Counted from the first letter of the stretch, positions 16,652-26,160 are shown. The stretch: DNA of 64,000 bases from Actinoplanes sp. NBC_00393 (GCF_036053395.1 NZ_CP107942.1:10096001-10160000), one strand, 5' to 3'. The notes: generated from the letters alone by a model not told the origin. A program made the numbers and translations.

Positions 16652-17878
16652 GTGGACGAGCTGCCGATCGGCCGCCGCGTCGCCTATTGGCGGGGCCGAC
16701 GCAAAATGTCCCAGCAGGTCTTCGCGGACCGGCTGGGTAAATCGAAGAGCTGGGTCGACAAGGTCGAACGCGGGGTTCGCCGGCTCGACAAGTTCTCAGT
16801 CGTGTACGACATCGCGGACGTTCTCCAGGTCGATGTCCAGTTGCTGCTGGGCAAGGAGGTGGAGCGGAAGCCGGAGACGCAGAACTGCATCGACCAGGTA
16901 GAGGTCGAGGAGATTCGTGCGGCTCTGGAGCGATATGACCAGATGAGCGCTTTCTTTCAGGCTGTGCCACATTCCCCGCCTCTCACCGAGATGCGGAAAG
17001 CGGTCAGCCATGCCTGGTTGACGTACCAGCACGCGAAGTACGGCGTACTGGCCCGCGCTCTGCCCAAGCTGCTGCGCGACGCTCAGGCGGCGGACAGCGC
17101 CCACGCGAACAGCGACGAGGCGCCGCACGCCGCCCACCTGCTCGGGCAGGTGTACCAGATCGCCTCGTCGGCGCTGCGCAAGGTCGGCGAGCACGAGCTC
17201 TCCTGGCTCGCCGCGGACCGATCGATCGCGGTCTCCCAGCGGGCCGGTGACCAGCTGCTGGCCGGGCTGGCCAGCTACCGGGTGGGCAGCGCGCTGCTGG
17301 CGCTCGGGCGGGTCCGCCCCTCCCTCGAGGTGAACGTCAACATCGCCAACCGGCTGGCGCCCGGCCCGGACCGGGCCCGCGGCGAGCAGCTCTCGGTGTA
17401 CGGGATGCTGCTGCTCAACGGCGCCATGGCGGCCGCCCGGATCGGGGACAGCGCGACCGTGCGCGACCTGCTCAGCGGCGCCGAACAGGCCTCGCTGGAG
17501 CTGGGTGGCGACTTCAACCACTACTGGACCAGCTTCGGGCCGACCAACGTGCAGCTGCACCGCTGCGCGACCGCGGTCGAGCTCGGCGACGGGCGCCTGG
17601 CGGTGGAATCGCACGAGCGGATGAACAAGGACGGGTTCAACGCCATGCTCCCGGAGCGGCGGGCACACCACTACCTGGACATCGCCCGTGGTTACACGCA
17701 GGTCGGCGAGGTGGAGAAGGCCGGCGAGATGCTGCTCGAGGGCGACCGGCTCGCCCCGTCCGAGATCCGCTGCCGCCCACTCGCCCATGAGGTGCTTTCC
17801 GACGTGCTCCGGCGTACCCGGGGCGCGCCGCCGGCCCCGATAGCGGAGCTGGCCGAACAGATGGGAGTCGGCGTGTGA
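16652..17878 (+). CDS. XRE-family regulator with TPR-like C-terminal domain
   Basis: A 408-residue regulator. Residues ~10-65 form an XRE helix-turn-helix (MSQQVFADRLGKSKSWVDKVERGVRRLDKFSVVYDIADVL). The remainder is all-helical with TPR-like repeats (LLGQVYQIASSALRKVG, AADRSIAVSQRAGD, YLDIARGYTQVGEVEKA). The GTG at 16652 is preceded by GGGGGAGG at 5-nt spacing, so upstream in-frame starts are rejected. This architecture is common in Streptomyces and Actinoplanes next to a PrimPol-like gene; the signal is unknown. Confidence 0.85.
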   Translation: MDELPIGRRVAYWRGRRKMSQQVFADRLGKSKSWVDKVERGVRRLDKFSVVYDIADVLQVDVQLLLGKEVERKPETQNCIDQVEVEEIRAALERYDQMSAFFQAVPHSPPLTEMRKAVSHAWLTYQHAKYGVLARALPKLLRDAQAADSAHANSDEAPHAAHLLGQVYQIASSALRKVGEHELSWLAADRSIAVSQRAGDQLLAGLASYRVGSALLALGRVRPSLEVNVNIANRLAPGPDRARGEQLSVYGMLLLNGAMAAARIGDSATVRDLLSGAEQASLELGGDFNHYWTSFGPTNVQLHRCATAVELGDGRLAVESHERMNKDGFNAMLPERRAHHYLDIARGYTQVGEVEKAGEMLLEGDRLAPSEIRCRPLAHEVLSDVLRRTRGAPPAPIAELAEQMGVGV

Positions 17879-17924
17879 AGGTGGCCTTTAGTCCGCTTTG
17901 GGGCGGCGGGTGGGGGGTTTGCAC

Positions 17925-18518
17925 GTGATTACCGGTAAAGCCCTTCCCGGTGTGCTGTACGTGCTCGTGTGCGGCTCACCGATGGCCCGGGACGTCGGAA
18001 TCCTCGTCACGCTGGCCCAGAACGAGGGCTGGGACGTCTGCGTGGTGACGACCCCGGACGGCCGCAAGTTCGTCGACGTGGCGGCTCTGCAGGCCCAGAC
18101 CGGACACCCGGTTCGTTCCGACTACAAGAGCCCCGGCGACCCCGACGTGCTGCCGCCCGCGGACGCGATGATCGTCGCGCCCGCCACCGTCAACACGGTC
18201 AACAAGTGGGCCGCCGGGATCACCGACACCCTGGTCCTCGGCCTGCTCGTCGAGGGGTACGGCTACGGCGTGCCGACCGCCGTCGTGCCGTACACCAACA
18301 AGGTGATGGCGCTGCACCCGGCGCTGCACGAGAGCCTGGCCAAGCTGCGGGACTGGGGCGTGCACGTGCTCTACGGCGAGGACGTCTGCCGGCTCGGTGG
18401 GCCGGGGCAGACCGACCGGTTCCGCGGGCAGTTCCCCTGGCGCCGGGCGCTTCAGGCGGTCAGCCCGACGGCGGCTGCGGCGGCAGGCAGCCGAGTCGAG
18501 CCGGGGGCGGTTTCCTAG
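17925..18518 (+). CDS. Flavoprotein (flavin-dependent decarboxylase-like fold)
   Basis: A 197-residue protein of the flavoprotein (Rossmann-like, HFCD) family. Signatures are VLYVLVCGSPMARDVGILV at the N-terminus, the ADAMIVAPATVNTVNKWAAGITDTL segment typical of FMN-binding decarboxylases such as Dfp/EpiD, and a PxxxxV-type end. The substrate is not predictable. Start GTG 17925. It lies 46 nt downstream of the XRE regulator and may be co-transcribed with it. Confidence 0.85.
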   Translation: MITGKALPGVLYVLVCGSPMARDVGILVTLAQNEGWDVCVVTTPDGRKFVDVAALQAQTGHPVRSDYKSPGDPDVLPPADAMIVAPATVNTVNKWAAGITDTLVLGLLVEGYGYGVPTAVVPYTNKVMALHPALHESLAKLRDWGVHVLYGEDVCRLGGPGQTDRFRGQFPWRRALQAVSPTAAAAAGSRVEPGAVS

Positions 18519-18537
18519 GCATATAGAGTCTGCCTTC

Positions 18538-19374
18538 GTGACCGACTGCACCGTCCGCGATGTCGTGGATGCCCTGGATGCGCGTTACCCGCGCTCGTGG
18601 GCCGAGTCCTGGGACAGGGTCGGGCTGGTGCTCGGCGAGTTCGACCAGCCGGTCACCCGGGTGCTCTGCGTCGTCGACTGCGTCCCGGAGACCGTCGACG
18701 AGGCCCTGTCGCTCGGCGCCGACCTGATCGTCGCCCATCACCCGCTGCTGCTCAAGCCGGTCTCGTCGATCGCCCCGGACACCTTCAAGGGCCGCATCGT
18801 GCACCGGCTGATCAAGGGCGGGGTCGCGCTCTACACCGCGCACACCAACGCCGACACGGCGAACCCGGGCGTGTCCGACGCGCTCGCGGCCCGTCTCGAC
18901 CTGACCGGCCTGCGCCCGCTCGTGCCCGCCGAGGGCGCAGCCGCGGGGGAGGGACGGGGACTGGGCCGGATCGGTACGCTGCCGCAGCCGCTCACGCTGG
19001 AGAAGCTCGCGCGTCTCGCCGCCGACCGTCTGCCGCGGACCGCCGCCGGGGTCCGGGCCGCGGGCGACCCGGAGCGGGAGATCCGTACGGTTGCCGTCTG
19101 CGGTGGCGCGGGCGACTCCTTCCTGGCCGATGCGGCGCAGGCCGGTGTCGACGCGTACCTCTGCGCTGATCTGCGGCATCACCCGGTGAGCGAGCATCTC
19201 GCCGACGGTGGCCCGGCGCTTCTCGACGTCGCACACTGGGCGAGCGAGCGTCCCTGGCTGGACGACGTGGCGGCGTGGCTGCGCGCCGGGTTCCCCCTCG
19301 ACGTGGTGGTGTCCGACCTGGACACCGATCCCTGGACCGTCCATTCCGCTGCTGCGAAGGAGACCCACCCGTGA
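18538..19374 (+). CDS. Nif3-like dinuclear metal centre protein
   Basis: A 278-residue NIF3/YbgI-family protein. Metal-ligand motifs are visible: LIVAHHPLLL (His-His), TAHTNADTANPGVSD (His and Asp), and a C-terminal DVAHWASERPW segment. The fold is hexameric with a di-metal site; reported activities include a GTP cyclohydrolase-like role but the physiological role is unsettled. Start GTG 18538. Its GTGA stop/start overlap with the next gene puts it in an operon with the zinc-ribbon protein. Confidence 0.93.
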   Translation: MTDCTVRDVVDALDARYPRSWAESWDRVGLVLGEFDQPVTRVLCVVDCVPETVDEALSLGADLIVAHHPLLLKPVSSIAPDTFKGRIVHRLIKGGVALYTAHTNADTANPGVSDALAARLDLTGLRPLVPAEGAAAGEGRGLGRIGTLPQPLTLEKLARLAADRLPRTAAGVRAAGDPEREIRTVAVCGGAGDSFLADAAQAGVDAYLCADLRHHPVSEHLADGGPALLDVAHWASERPWLDDVAAWLRAGFPLDVVVSDLDTDPWTVHSAAAKETHP

Positions 19375-20105
19375 AGGCCGCCCCGGAAGCTCAGCGCCGC
19401 CTGCTCGATCTGCAGGCCATCGACACCGCTGTCGCCCAGCTCACCCACAAGCGGAAGACGCTGCCCGAGCTGGCCGAGATCGACGCCGCCGCGCGGGAGC
19501 TCTCCGCCCTGGAGGACGAGCGGGTCCGCGCCCAGGTCGCGGTCGACGACCTGGACCGGGACATCGCCCGCTACGAGAAGGACATCGAGCAGGTCCGGAT
19601 CCGCAAGGAGCGGGACCAGCAGCGGCTGAAGTCGGGCGGCGCGCTGAAGGAGATCGAGGGACTCGAGCACGAGCTGGCCACCCTGAACCGGCGGCAGTCC
19701 GAGCTGGAGGACGCCGAGCTGGAGCTGATGGAGCAGCGGGAGGCCGCGGTGGCCACGCTCACCGAGGTGCAGGGGCGGCTCTCGGCGGCGGCCGGTCGCC
19801 GGTCGGACGCCGAGCGACGGCGCGACGAGACGCTCGACGAGCTGGCCAAGGAGCAGGAGTTCAAGACCGGCGCGCGGGTGCCGCTGGCCGCGGACCTGCC
19901 GGCCGACCTGGTCACCCTCTACGACAAGATTCGTACCGAGACCGGCATGGGCGCCGCGCTGGTGTACGCGGGCCGCTGCGGCGCCTGCCGGATCGAGCTG
20001 TACGGCGCCGACCTGGCCCGGGTCAAGGCCGCCCCTGCCGACGAGGTGGTCCGCTGCGAGGAGTGCCGCCGGATCATGGTGCGCACCTCGGAGTCCGGCC
20101 TGTGA
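19371..20105 (+). CDS. C4-type zinc ribbon coiled-coil protein (DUF164/CdsZ-like)
   Basis: A 244-residue protein with a long antiparallel coiled coil (residues ~10-175, many Glu/Arg/Leu heptads). A C-terminal zinc ribbon follows, with Cys pairs in GRCGACRIEL and VRCEECRRIM. It overlaps the genes on both sides by 4 nt (GTGA), a strongly coupled arrangement between Nif3 and the RNase H/phosphatase that recurs in actinobacteria. It probably binds nucleic acid or acts as an adaptor; that is inference. Confidence 0.9.
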   Translation: MKAAPEAQRRLLDLQAIDTAVAQLTHKRKTLPELAEIDAAARELSALEDERVRAQVAVDDLDRDIARYEKDIEQVRIRKERDQQRLKSGGALKEIEGLEHELATLNRRQSELEDAELELMEQREAAVATLTEVQGRLSAAAGRRSDAERRRDETLDELAKEQEFKTGARVPLAADLPADLVTLYDKIRTETGMGAALVYAGRCGACRIELYGADLARVKAAPADEVVRCEECRRIMVRTSESGL

Positions 20106-21205
20106 GCCTGCGCGTCGTCGTCGAGGCGGACGGTGGCTCGCGGGGCAACCCGGGCCCGGCCGGTTACGGCGCGGTGGTCCGTGAGGCGGCCACCGGCGAG
20201 GTCCTCCTGGAGCGCTACGAATCGCTCGGGGTCGCCACCAACAACGTGGCCGAGTACTCCGGGCTGATCGCGGGTCTGCGGGCCGCCGCCGAGCTGAACG
20301 CCGACCGGGTCGACGTCCGGATGGACTCGAAGCTGGTCATCGAGCAGATGTGCGGCCGCTGGCAGATCAAGAACGCCGGGCTGCGGCCGCTCGCCGCCGA
20401 GGCGGCCGGCCTGGTCGGCAAGTTCGCCGAGGTCACCTTCGACTGGATCCCCCGGGAGAAGAACAAGGCCGCGGACGCGCTGGCCAACCGCGCGATGGAC
20501 GAGGCGGCCGGCAAGAGCGTGCCGGACGTCGTTCCGGAGACCCGTCCGGCGGCCAAGCCGAAGTCCTGGGCGCCGCCGTCGCTGGAGAACGCGACGCGGA
20601 TCATCCTGGTCCGGCACGGCTCGACGCCGCTCACGTCGCAGGGCCGCTACTCCGGGCGCGGCGACGTGCCGCTCACCGACGAGGGCGAGGCACAGGCGAT
20701 GGCCGCGGGCGGGCGGGTGGCCGGCATCAGCCGCGACGTCGCGGCGGTGCTCAGCTCACCCCTTTCCCGGTGTACGCGTACCGCAGAGCTGATCGCTGCC
20801 GAGGTCGGTGGCGTGCCGGTCACGGTGATGGACGACCTGATCGAGTGCGACTTCGGCGCGTGGGAGGCCCGCACCTTCGCCGAGGTGCAGGAACAGTGGC
20901 CGGACGAGATGCAGGCGTGGCTGGAGTCGACCGGTGTCGCTCCGCCGGGTGGGGAGTCGTTCCAGGCGGTGGCGAAGCGGGTGCGCCGGGCCATGGCGGC
21001 GGTGCTCTCGGCGTACCCCGGAAAGACCGTCGTCCTGGTCTCGCACGTCTCACCGATCAAACTGATTCTTCGCGATGCGCTCGCCGCAGGCGACGCGTTC
21101 CTGCACCGGCTGTTCCTGGACGCCGCCGGCGTCTCCACGATGGATGTCTGGCCGGACGGGAACATCGCGGTGCGCTCGGTCAACGAGACCGCCCATCTTC
21201 GATAA
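20102..21205 (+). CDS. Bifunctional RNase H / acid phosphatase
   Basis: A 367-residue fusion matching the actinobacterial Rv2228c-type enzyme. Residues 1-140 form an RNase HI-like domain with acidic catalytic residues in VVVEADGGSRGNPGPAGYG, AEYSGLIAG and VRMDSKLVIEQ. A Pro-rich linker joins it to a histidine-phosphatase domain, whose RHG motif is in IILVRHGSTPLTSQGRYSG and whose second catalytic His is in VLVSHVSPIK. The two domains are thought to degrade RNA-DNA hybrids and to dephosphorylate alpha-ribazole-like substrates. Last gene of the four-gene run. Confidence 0.95.
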   Translation: MSLRVVVEADGGSRGNPGPAGYGAVVREAATGEVLLERYESLGVATNNVAEYSGLIAGLRAAAELNADRVDVRMDSKLVIEQMCGRWQIKNAGLRPLAAEAAGLVGKFAEVTFDWIPREKNKAADALANRAMDEAAGKSVPDVVPETRPAAKPKSWAPPSLENATRIILVRHGSTPLTSQGRYSGRGDVPLTDEGEAQAMAAGGRVAGISRDVAAVLSSPLSRCTRTAELIAAEVGGVPVTVMDDLIECDFGAWEARTFAEVQEQWPDEMQAWLESTGVAPPGGESFQAVAKRVRRAMAAVLSAYPGKTVVLVSHVSPIKLILRDALAAGDAFLHRLFLDAAGVSTMDVWPDGNIAVRSVNETAHLR

Positions 21206-21285
21206 CTAGATATTGACCCCCGCGGGGCGGACGTTTAGCTTCCTCGATTAGGAAACTTTCTTCAACGTTTCGCCCTGGAGGGCTC

Positions 21286-22572
21286 ATGCGCGGTTTCACC
21301 CGCCGCCTCGTCGCCGTGGCGGCCGCCGCCGCGGTCGTCGTGACCGGCGCACCGACTCCCGCACAGGCACATTCGAACGACTCATATCTCAAGGTCGCCT
21401 ACTTCACCCAGTGGGGCATCTACGGCCGTGACTTCCAGCTCGCCGACGTGCAGCAGTCCGGCGCGGCGGCCAAGCTGACCCACATCAACTACGCGTTCGG
21501 GCCGGTCACCGCGGCCGGGGTCTGCGACTCGGCGGACCCATGGGCGGACTGGGGCACGTCGTTCTCCGCGGAGAACAGCGTGGACGGCGTCGCCGACGTG
21601 GCCGGACAGCCGATCGCCGGCAACCTCAACCAGCTGGCCGAGCTCAAGAAGAAGAACCCCAAGCTCAAGGCGCTGATCTCGCTCGGCGGCTGGACCGGCT
21701 CGGCGTACTTCTCGGACGCGGTGCTGACCGACGCCTCGCGCAAGAAGCTGGTCTCGTCCTGCATCGACCTCTGGATCAAGGGCAACCTGCCCGGTCTGCC
21801 CGCGGGCGTCGCGGCCGGCATCTTCGACGGCATCGACCTGGACTGGGAGTGGCCCGGATCGTCCGGCAACGCCGGCAACATCATCCGACCCGAGGACAAG
21901 CAGAACTTCACCGCGCTCGTCGCCGAGTTCCGCTCGCAGTTGGACAAGCTGGGTCGCACCAGCAAGAAGAAGTACGAGCTGAGCGCGTTCGTGCCGGCCG
22001 CGCCGGCGAAGATCACCGCCGGGTTCGAGGTCAACAAGATCTTCCGGTACCTGGACTTCGCGACGGTGCAGGGCTACGACTTCCACGGCACCTGGGAGCC
22101 GGTGGCCAACCAGCAGTCGGCGCTGCGCGTGCCGCAGGGCGCGCCGGACAACCCGGACTTCTCGGTGGAGAACACGATCAACGCGTGGATCGCCGGTGGG
22201 GCGCCCAAGCGCAAGCTGATCCTCGGCGTGCCGTACTACAGCCAGGGCTGGACCGGGGTCACCGGCGGCCGTAACGGCCTGTTCGGGGCCGCGACCGGTC
22301 CGGCGCCGAGCACCTTCGGCGGCGGCACCGAGGACTACAAGCGGGTCAAGGAGCTGACGTCGCAGGGCTTCAAGGTGCACCGGGACGTGCTGAACGGGCA
22401 CGCTTGGCTCTACGACGGGACGACGTTCTGGACGTACGACGACCCGGCCGTCCTGCTGCAGAAGTCCCTCTACATCCGGCTCAAGGGTCTGGGCGGGGCG
22501 ATGATGTGGTCGCTCGACGGTGACGACGAGAAGGCGTCGCTGACCAAGGCGATCTCGGCCGGCCTGCAGTAA
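21286..22572 (+). CDS. Secreted GH18 chitinase
   Basis: A 428-residue secreted glycoside hydrolase family 18 enzyme that cleaves chitin. It has a signal peptide (RRLVAVAAAAAVVVTG, cleavage near AQAHS) and the catalytic DxxDxDxE signature as D181, D184, D186 and E188 in FDGIDLDWEWPG. LGGWTGSAYFSD and the MMWSLDGDD end are also typical. No carbohydrate-binding module is present. The ATG follows a GGAGGG at good spacing. About 35-50 nt upstream is TTAGGAAACTTTC, resembling the T/A-rich palindromic elements found before actinobacterial chitinase genes. Confidence 0.95.
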   Translation: MRGFTRRLVAVAAAAAVVVTGAPTPAQAHSNDSYLKVAYFTQWGIYGRDFQLADVQQSGAAAKLTHINYAFGPVTAAGVCDSADPWADWGTSFSAENSVDGVADVAGQPIAGNLNQLAELKKKNPKLKALISLGGWTGSAYFSDAVLTDASRKKLVSSCIDLWIKGNLPGLPAGVAAGIFDGIDLDWEWPGSSGNAGNIIRPEDKQNFTALVAEFRSQLDKLGRTSKKKYELSAFVPAAPAKITAGFEVNKIFRYLDFATVQGYDFHGTWEPVANQQSALRVPQGAPDNPDFSVENTINAWIAGGAPKRKLILGVPYYSQGWTGVTGGRNGLFGAATGPAPSTFGGGTEDYKRVKELTSQGFKVHRDVLNGHAWLYDGTTFWTYDDPAVLLQKSLYIRLKGLGGAMMWSLDGDDEKASLTKAISAGLQ

Positions 22573-22584
22573 CCCTTCCCTGAC

Positions 22585-22621
22585 GATGCGGCGGTGTGCC
22601 CGTTCGGCGCACCGCCGCATC
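22585..22621 (+). terminator. 12-bp perfect hairpin after chitinase
   Basis: GATGCGGCGGTG and CACCGCCGCATC flank a 13-nt loop, 12 nt after the chitinase stop codon. Confidence 0.75.
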
Positions 22622-22706
22622 CGTTCGGCGCATGGGGGATCGCCCGATCATCCGACTGGTCGTTAGCGTGACGTGTACCACACGCACACGCTGACGAAGG
22701 AGTCCC

Positions 22707-22925
22707 ATGGCTGAGCCGGATCGTCCGCCGCGTACCGATAGAAGTCCCTGGAACTGGCTGCTCCTGATTCCGATCGTGGTGCCGCTGCTGACCTTCCTCT
22801 ACAACCACGACGAGCCGCGCCTGGCCGGCTTCCCGATGTTCTACTGGCTCCAGTTCGCCTTCATCCTGCTCGGCGTCACCACCACGACGATCGTCTACCA
22901 GATGACCAAGCGGAGCCGGCGATGA
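22707..22925 (+). CDS. DUF3311 small membrane protein
   Basis: A 72-residue protein with two predicted TM helices (WLLLIPIVVPLLTFLY and YWLQFAFILLGVTTTTIVY). It is the usual small partner gene directly preceding sodium:solute symporters in actinobacteria. AAGGAG precedes the ATG, and its ATGA overlaps the symporter start. It is probably an accessory subunit of the transporter. Confidence 0.88.
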   Translation: MAEPDRPPRTDRSPWNWLLLIPIVVPLLTFLYNHDEPRLAGFPMFYWLQFAFILLGVTTTTIVYQMTKRSRR

Positions 22926-24568
22926 GCGATCACATCACCGAGATCGTCATCTTCACGCTGCTGTTCCTGCTGGTCAGCGGGATGGGCTTCGTCGCCTCCC
23001 GGTGGCGGGCGCCGAAGGACATGGCCCATCTGGACGAGTGGGGGCTGGGCGGGCGCAGCTTCGGCGGCTGGATCACCTGGTTCCTGGTCGGCGGTGATCT
23101 GTACACGGCGTACACCTTCGTTGCGGTGCCGGCGCTGATCTTCGGCGCCGGGGCGGCCGGGTTCTTCGCGGTGCCCTACACCGTGGTGATCTATCCGCTG
23201 TTCTTCCTGATCCTGATCCGGCTCTGGTCGGTGTCGCACCGGCACGGCTTCGTGACGCCGGCCGACTTCGTGCGGACCCGGTTCGACTCACCGGTCCTCG
23301 CGCTGCTGATCGCCATCACCGGGATCGTGGCGACCATGCCGTACATCGCCTTGCAGTTGATCGGTATCGAGGCGGTCCTCAAGACGATGGGCGTGACCGG
23401 GGACAGCGTGCTGGCCCGGCACCTGCCGATCATCATCGCGTTCGCGATCCTGGCGGCGTACACCTACCAGTCCGGGCTGCGGGCGCCGGCGCTGATCGCG
23501 TTCGTGAAGGACACCCTGATCTACATCGTCATCCTGGTGGCGGTGCTGTGGCTGCCGTACAAGCTCGGGGGCTGGGGTGCGATCTTCGATGCCGCCGACG
23601 CCAAGTTCCAGGCTTCGCCGAACCCGAACGACGGCATCCTGCTGAACGCCAACAACCAGGTCCAGTACTTCACCCTGGCGCTCGGCTCGGCGCTCGCGCT
23701 GTTCCTCTACCCGCACAGCATCACCGGTGTGCTGGCCAGCAGGAACCGCGACGTGATCAAGCGGAACATGTCGGCGCTCCCGGCGTACAGTCTGCTGCTC
23801 GGCCTGATCGCCCTGCTCGGCTACATGGCCATCTCGGCCGGGGTGAAGCCGCTGCCCGGGTCCAGCCCCGGCAGCGTGGACAACAACACCGTGGTGCCGC
23901 TGCTGTTCGACCAGCAGTTCCCGTCCTGGTTCGCCGGCGTCGCGTTCGCCGCCATCGGCATCGGCGCCCTGGTGCCGGCCGCGATCATGTCGATCGCCGC
24001 GGCCAACCTGTTCACCCGCAACATCTACAAGGAGTTCCTGCGCAAGGACGCCACCCACGCGCAGGAGGCGAACGTCGCCAAGATCACCTCGCTGGTGGTG
24101 AAGATCGGTGCGGTGGCCTGCATCGTCTTCCTGGACCCGCAGTTCTCCATCGACCTGCAGCTCATCGGTGGCGTGATCATCCTGCAGACGGCGCCGGCCG
24201 TGGTGATCGGCCTCTACACCCGCTGGCTGCACCGGGGCGCGCTGATCGCCGGCTGGGTGGCCGGCATGGCCCTCGGGTTCTGGATGCTCTGGCAGATCCC
24301 GAACGCGGCGACCGGGCGCGCGCACTTCGGCGGCTCGGCGTTCCCGCTCTCCGACTTCGGTTTCGACACCAAGGTGACGATCTACGTCGGGTTCGTGACC
24401 GTGCTGGTCAACTTGCTGGTGGCGGCGATCGTCACGCTGATCCTGCGGGCCGCGAAGAGGCCCGAGGGCGTGGACGGCACGACCGCGGACGACTACTTCG
24501 CCGACGAGGGCGACCCGCGGATCGAACGGCAGCGGACCAGCACCGTGGACAGCGTGTCGTCGACCTAG
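22922..24568 (+). CDS. Sodium:solute symporter, monocarboxylate type (MctP-like)
   Basis: A 548-residue SSS-family transporter with about 13 TM helices. Family segments include WGLGGRSFGGWITWFLVGGDLYTAYTF, FVRTRFDSP and LFLYPHSITGVLASRNRD. The pairing with DUF3311 points to the monocarboxylate (acetate, pyruvate, propionate) subgroup. The C-terminal ~40 residues are cytoplasmic and charged. A strong terminator follows at 24,575. Confidence 0.93.
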   Translation: MSDHITEIVIFTLLFLLVSGMGFVASRWRAPKDMAHLDEWGLGGRSFGGWITWFLVGGDLYTAYTFVAVPALIFGAGAAGFFAVPYTVVIYPLFFLILIRLWSVSHRHGFVTPADFVRTRFDSPVLALLIAITGIVATMPYIALQLIGIEAVLKTMGVTGDSVLARHLPIIIAFAILAAYTYQSGLRAPALIAFVKDTLIYIVILVAVLWLPYKLGGWGAIFDAADAKFQASPNPNDGILLNANNQVQYFTLALGSALALFLYPHSITGVLASRNRDVIKRNMSALPAYSLLLGLIALLGYMAISAGVKPLPGSSPGSVDNNTVVPLLFDQQFPSWFAGVAFAAIGIGALVPAAIMSIAAANLFTRNIYKEFLRKDATHAQEANVAKITSLVVKIGAVACIVFLDPQFSIDLQLIGGVIILQTAPAVVIGLYTRWLHRGALIAGWVAGMALGFWMLWQIPNAATGRAHFGGSAFPLSDFGFDTKVTIYVGFVTVLVNLLVAAIVTLILRAAKRPEGVDGTTADDYFADEGDPRIERQRTSTVDSVSST

Positions 24569-24574
24569 GCGGTA

Positions 24575-24612
24575 CCGGCCGGCCTCGAAGCATGGAACGA
24601 GAGGCCGGCCGG
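24575..24612 (+). terminator. Terminator after the symporter
   Basis: CCGGCCGGCCTC and GAGGCCGGCCGG form a 12-bp perfect stem around a 14-nt loop and are followed by CTTTCCCC. Confidence 0.85.
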
Positions 24613-24710
24613 CTTTCCCCTCGAATCGGAGCGCCACTCGCGTCCATTCCGCTAGCGTCTGTCACAGAAGTCGCCTTTGTCGCTCCCGGTGCGGCGTACA
24701 GGAGCTTGCG

Positions 24711-25412
24711 TTGGCCACCCAGCCCACCCTCACCCAGCAGTTCGCCACCGAATACGCCAAAGGCGCGGTGCCGGGCATGCTGCGCGCCATCCGCCTGATC
24801 AAGCGCGCCAACGGCCTCATTCTGATCGGCGCGCTCACCGCGAGCTACCTGCATCAGGCCCACTACCTGGCCCAACTCGGCGCCGGCATGTTCGCCTGGA
24901 TCGTCCCGGCCGTCTTCGACCTGGCCATGCTCTCCATGCTCACGATCACCCAGACCACCGGCATGGCCGTCGACGCCAAACGGGCCGCCATGAAGATCCT
25001 GGTCGTCGTCGTGACCATCTCCGCCGCCGTGAACTTCGCCGCCCCCGGCCCGCTCGGCCTGCGCATCATCTTCGCCCTGGTGGTCGGCCTGGTAGCCGGC
25101 GTCGAATGGGTCGCCGCCAAGATCCGCCCCGACTTCGCCGCCATCGAGGAGCGCGAGGTCTCGGTGATCAGCGAGGTCCGGCCGAACCGCAAGCTCGACC
25201 CCGAGGTGGCCAAGGCCCGCGCCGCCAAGGCCGCGGAGACCCGCAGGGCGAAACAGGCGGCCCGGGAAGCCCAGGAGGCAGCGCGGGCCGAGGCCGCCCG
25301 GCTGCGGGCGGCCAAGGCCGCTGAGAAGGCACGGGCCCGCGCCGAGCGCGACACGCTCGAGCATTTCCTGGAGCCCCGGCGCGAGGCGATCGGCGCCCAC
25401 CGAGCCCCATAG
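24711..25412 (+). CDS. DUF2637-like membrane protein with charged helical tail
   Basis: A 233-residue protein. Residues ~30-145 contain about four TM helices with a DUF2637-like pattern (ASYLHQAHYLAQLGAGMFAWIVPAVFDLAML, then VTISAAVNFAAPG). The C-terminal third is a long Ala/Arg/Glu/Lys helix (KAAETRRAKQAAREAQEAA) likely to form a coiled coil. The TTG start is supported by AGGAG at 6-nt spacing. DUF2637 proteins occur on actinobacterial plasmids and AICEs, and the AICE here carries another one. This copy lies outside the att repeats. Confidence 0.65.
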   Translation: MATQPTLTQQFATEYAKGAVPGMLRAIRLIKRANGLILIGALTASYLHQAHYLAQLGAGMFAWIVPAVFDLAMLSMLTITQTTGMAVDAKRAAMKILVVVVTISAAVNFAAPGPLGLRIIFALVVGLVAGVEWVAAKIRPDFAAIEEREVSVISEVRPNRKLDPEVAKARAAKAAETRRAKQAAREAQEAARAEAARLRAAKAAEKARARAERDTLEHFLEPRREAIGAHRAP

Positions 25413-25549
25413 AAACACCATTTTCGGTACGGGTTTTCGAAAGAGTCTTGCCGAGCCGCGCGACCTTCGCAGTGGGTCGCGGCCCACAGCGCGACCGCCG
25501 GGCTCAGGCACGTGGCTGAGCCACCGGGCGGATCTGCTTGGATGGTGCG

Positions 25550-25852
25550 GTGACGTTCACGGTGACCGAGGTGCCCGAGCGCGAACGCTTCGAGGCCCGA
25601 GACGAGGCGGGTGAGCTCGCCGGCGTGCTCACCTACCAGCTGACCGGCAACATCATCGTCTTCACCCACACCGAGGTGACCCCGGCCTTCGAGGGCTCCG
25701 GCGCCGGCTCGGCGCTGGCCCGAGCCGGACTCGACGAGGCCCGCGCCAAGGGCCGGACCGTGGTGCCGATGTGCCCCTTCGTGAGCGGCTGGCTCGACAA
25801 ACACCCCGAGTACGAGAGCCTCGTCGCCCGAACCACCCGCCGCATCAAATGA
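25550..25852 (+). CDS. GNAT-fold N-acetyltransferase, short (YidJ/Gtn1-like)
   Basis: A 100-residue protein of the compact GNAT family. It reads LTYQLTGNIIVFTHTEVTPAFEGSGAGSALARAGLDEARAKGRTVVPMCPFVSGWLDKHPEY; the GSGAGSALA segment is the acetyl-CoA pyrophosphate loop and CPFV...WL.KHPEY is a family hallmark. GTG 25550 is preferred; TTG 25538 is possible. It overlaps the next small gene by 4 nt. Confidence 0.88.
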   Translation: MTFTVTEVPERERFEARDEAGELAGVLTYQLTGNIIVFTHTEVTPAFEGSGAGSALARAGLDEARAKGRTVVPMCPFVSGWLDKHPEYESLVARTTRRIK

Positions 25853-26019
25853 GCGCCGACCCCGAGATGTTCGAGTTCCGCGAGGAGCCCGAACAGCCGC
25901 AGCCCCGCCGCTCCTCAGCCACACGGTTGAGCGGCGCCTTCCTCGCCATGGTGGCCCTGACCATGCTCGTGATGCTCCTCGCCGGCGGCCTGCTCCTCTG
26001 GCTGGTCCGGACGATCTGA
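25849..26019 (+). CDS. Small single-span membrane protein
   Basis: A 56-residue product from ATG 25849, which overlaps the acetyltransferase stop (ATGA). It has a charged, Glu/Pro-rich N-terminus and one TM helix (LAMVALTMLVMLLAGGLLLWLV). Family not recognised. It is the last gene before the left attachment repeat. Confidence 0.65.
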   Translation: MSADPEMFEFREEPEQPQPRRSSATRLSGAFLAMVALTMLVMLLAGGLLLWLVRTI

Positions 26020-26160
26020 ACCGCCCACCCGAAATTCGGCCTTTGCGTCGAATCCTGAGTAGCGGCTGCTGAATCCAGCCCGAGAAGTATGCCCGCAGCG
26101 GCAAGGATGATCCCAGGCCACCGCCGCGAGTTCGCATCGTTGGGCAGCGACCGGGGCTTG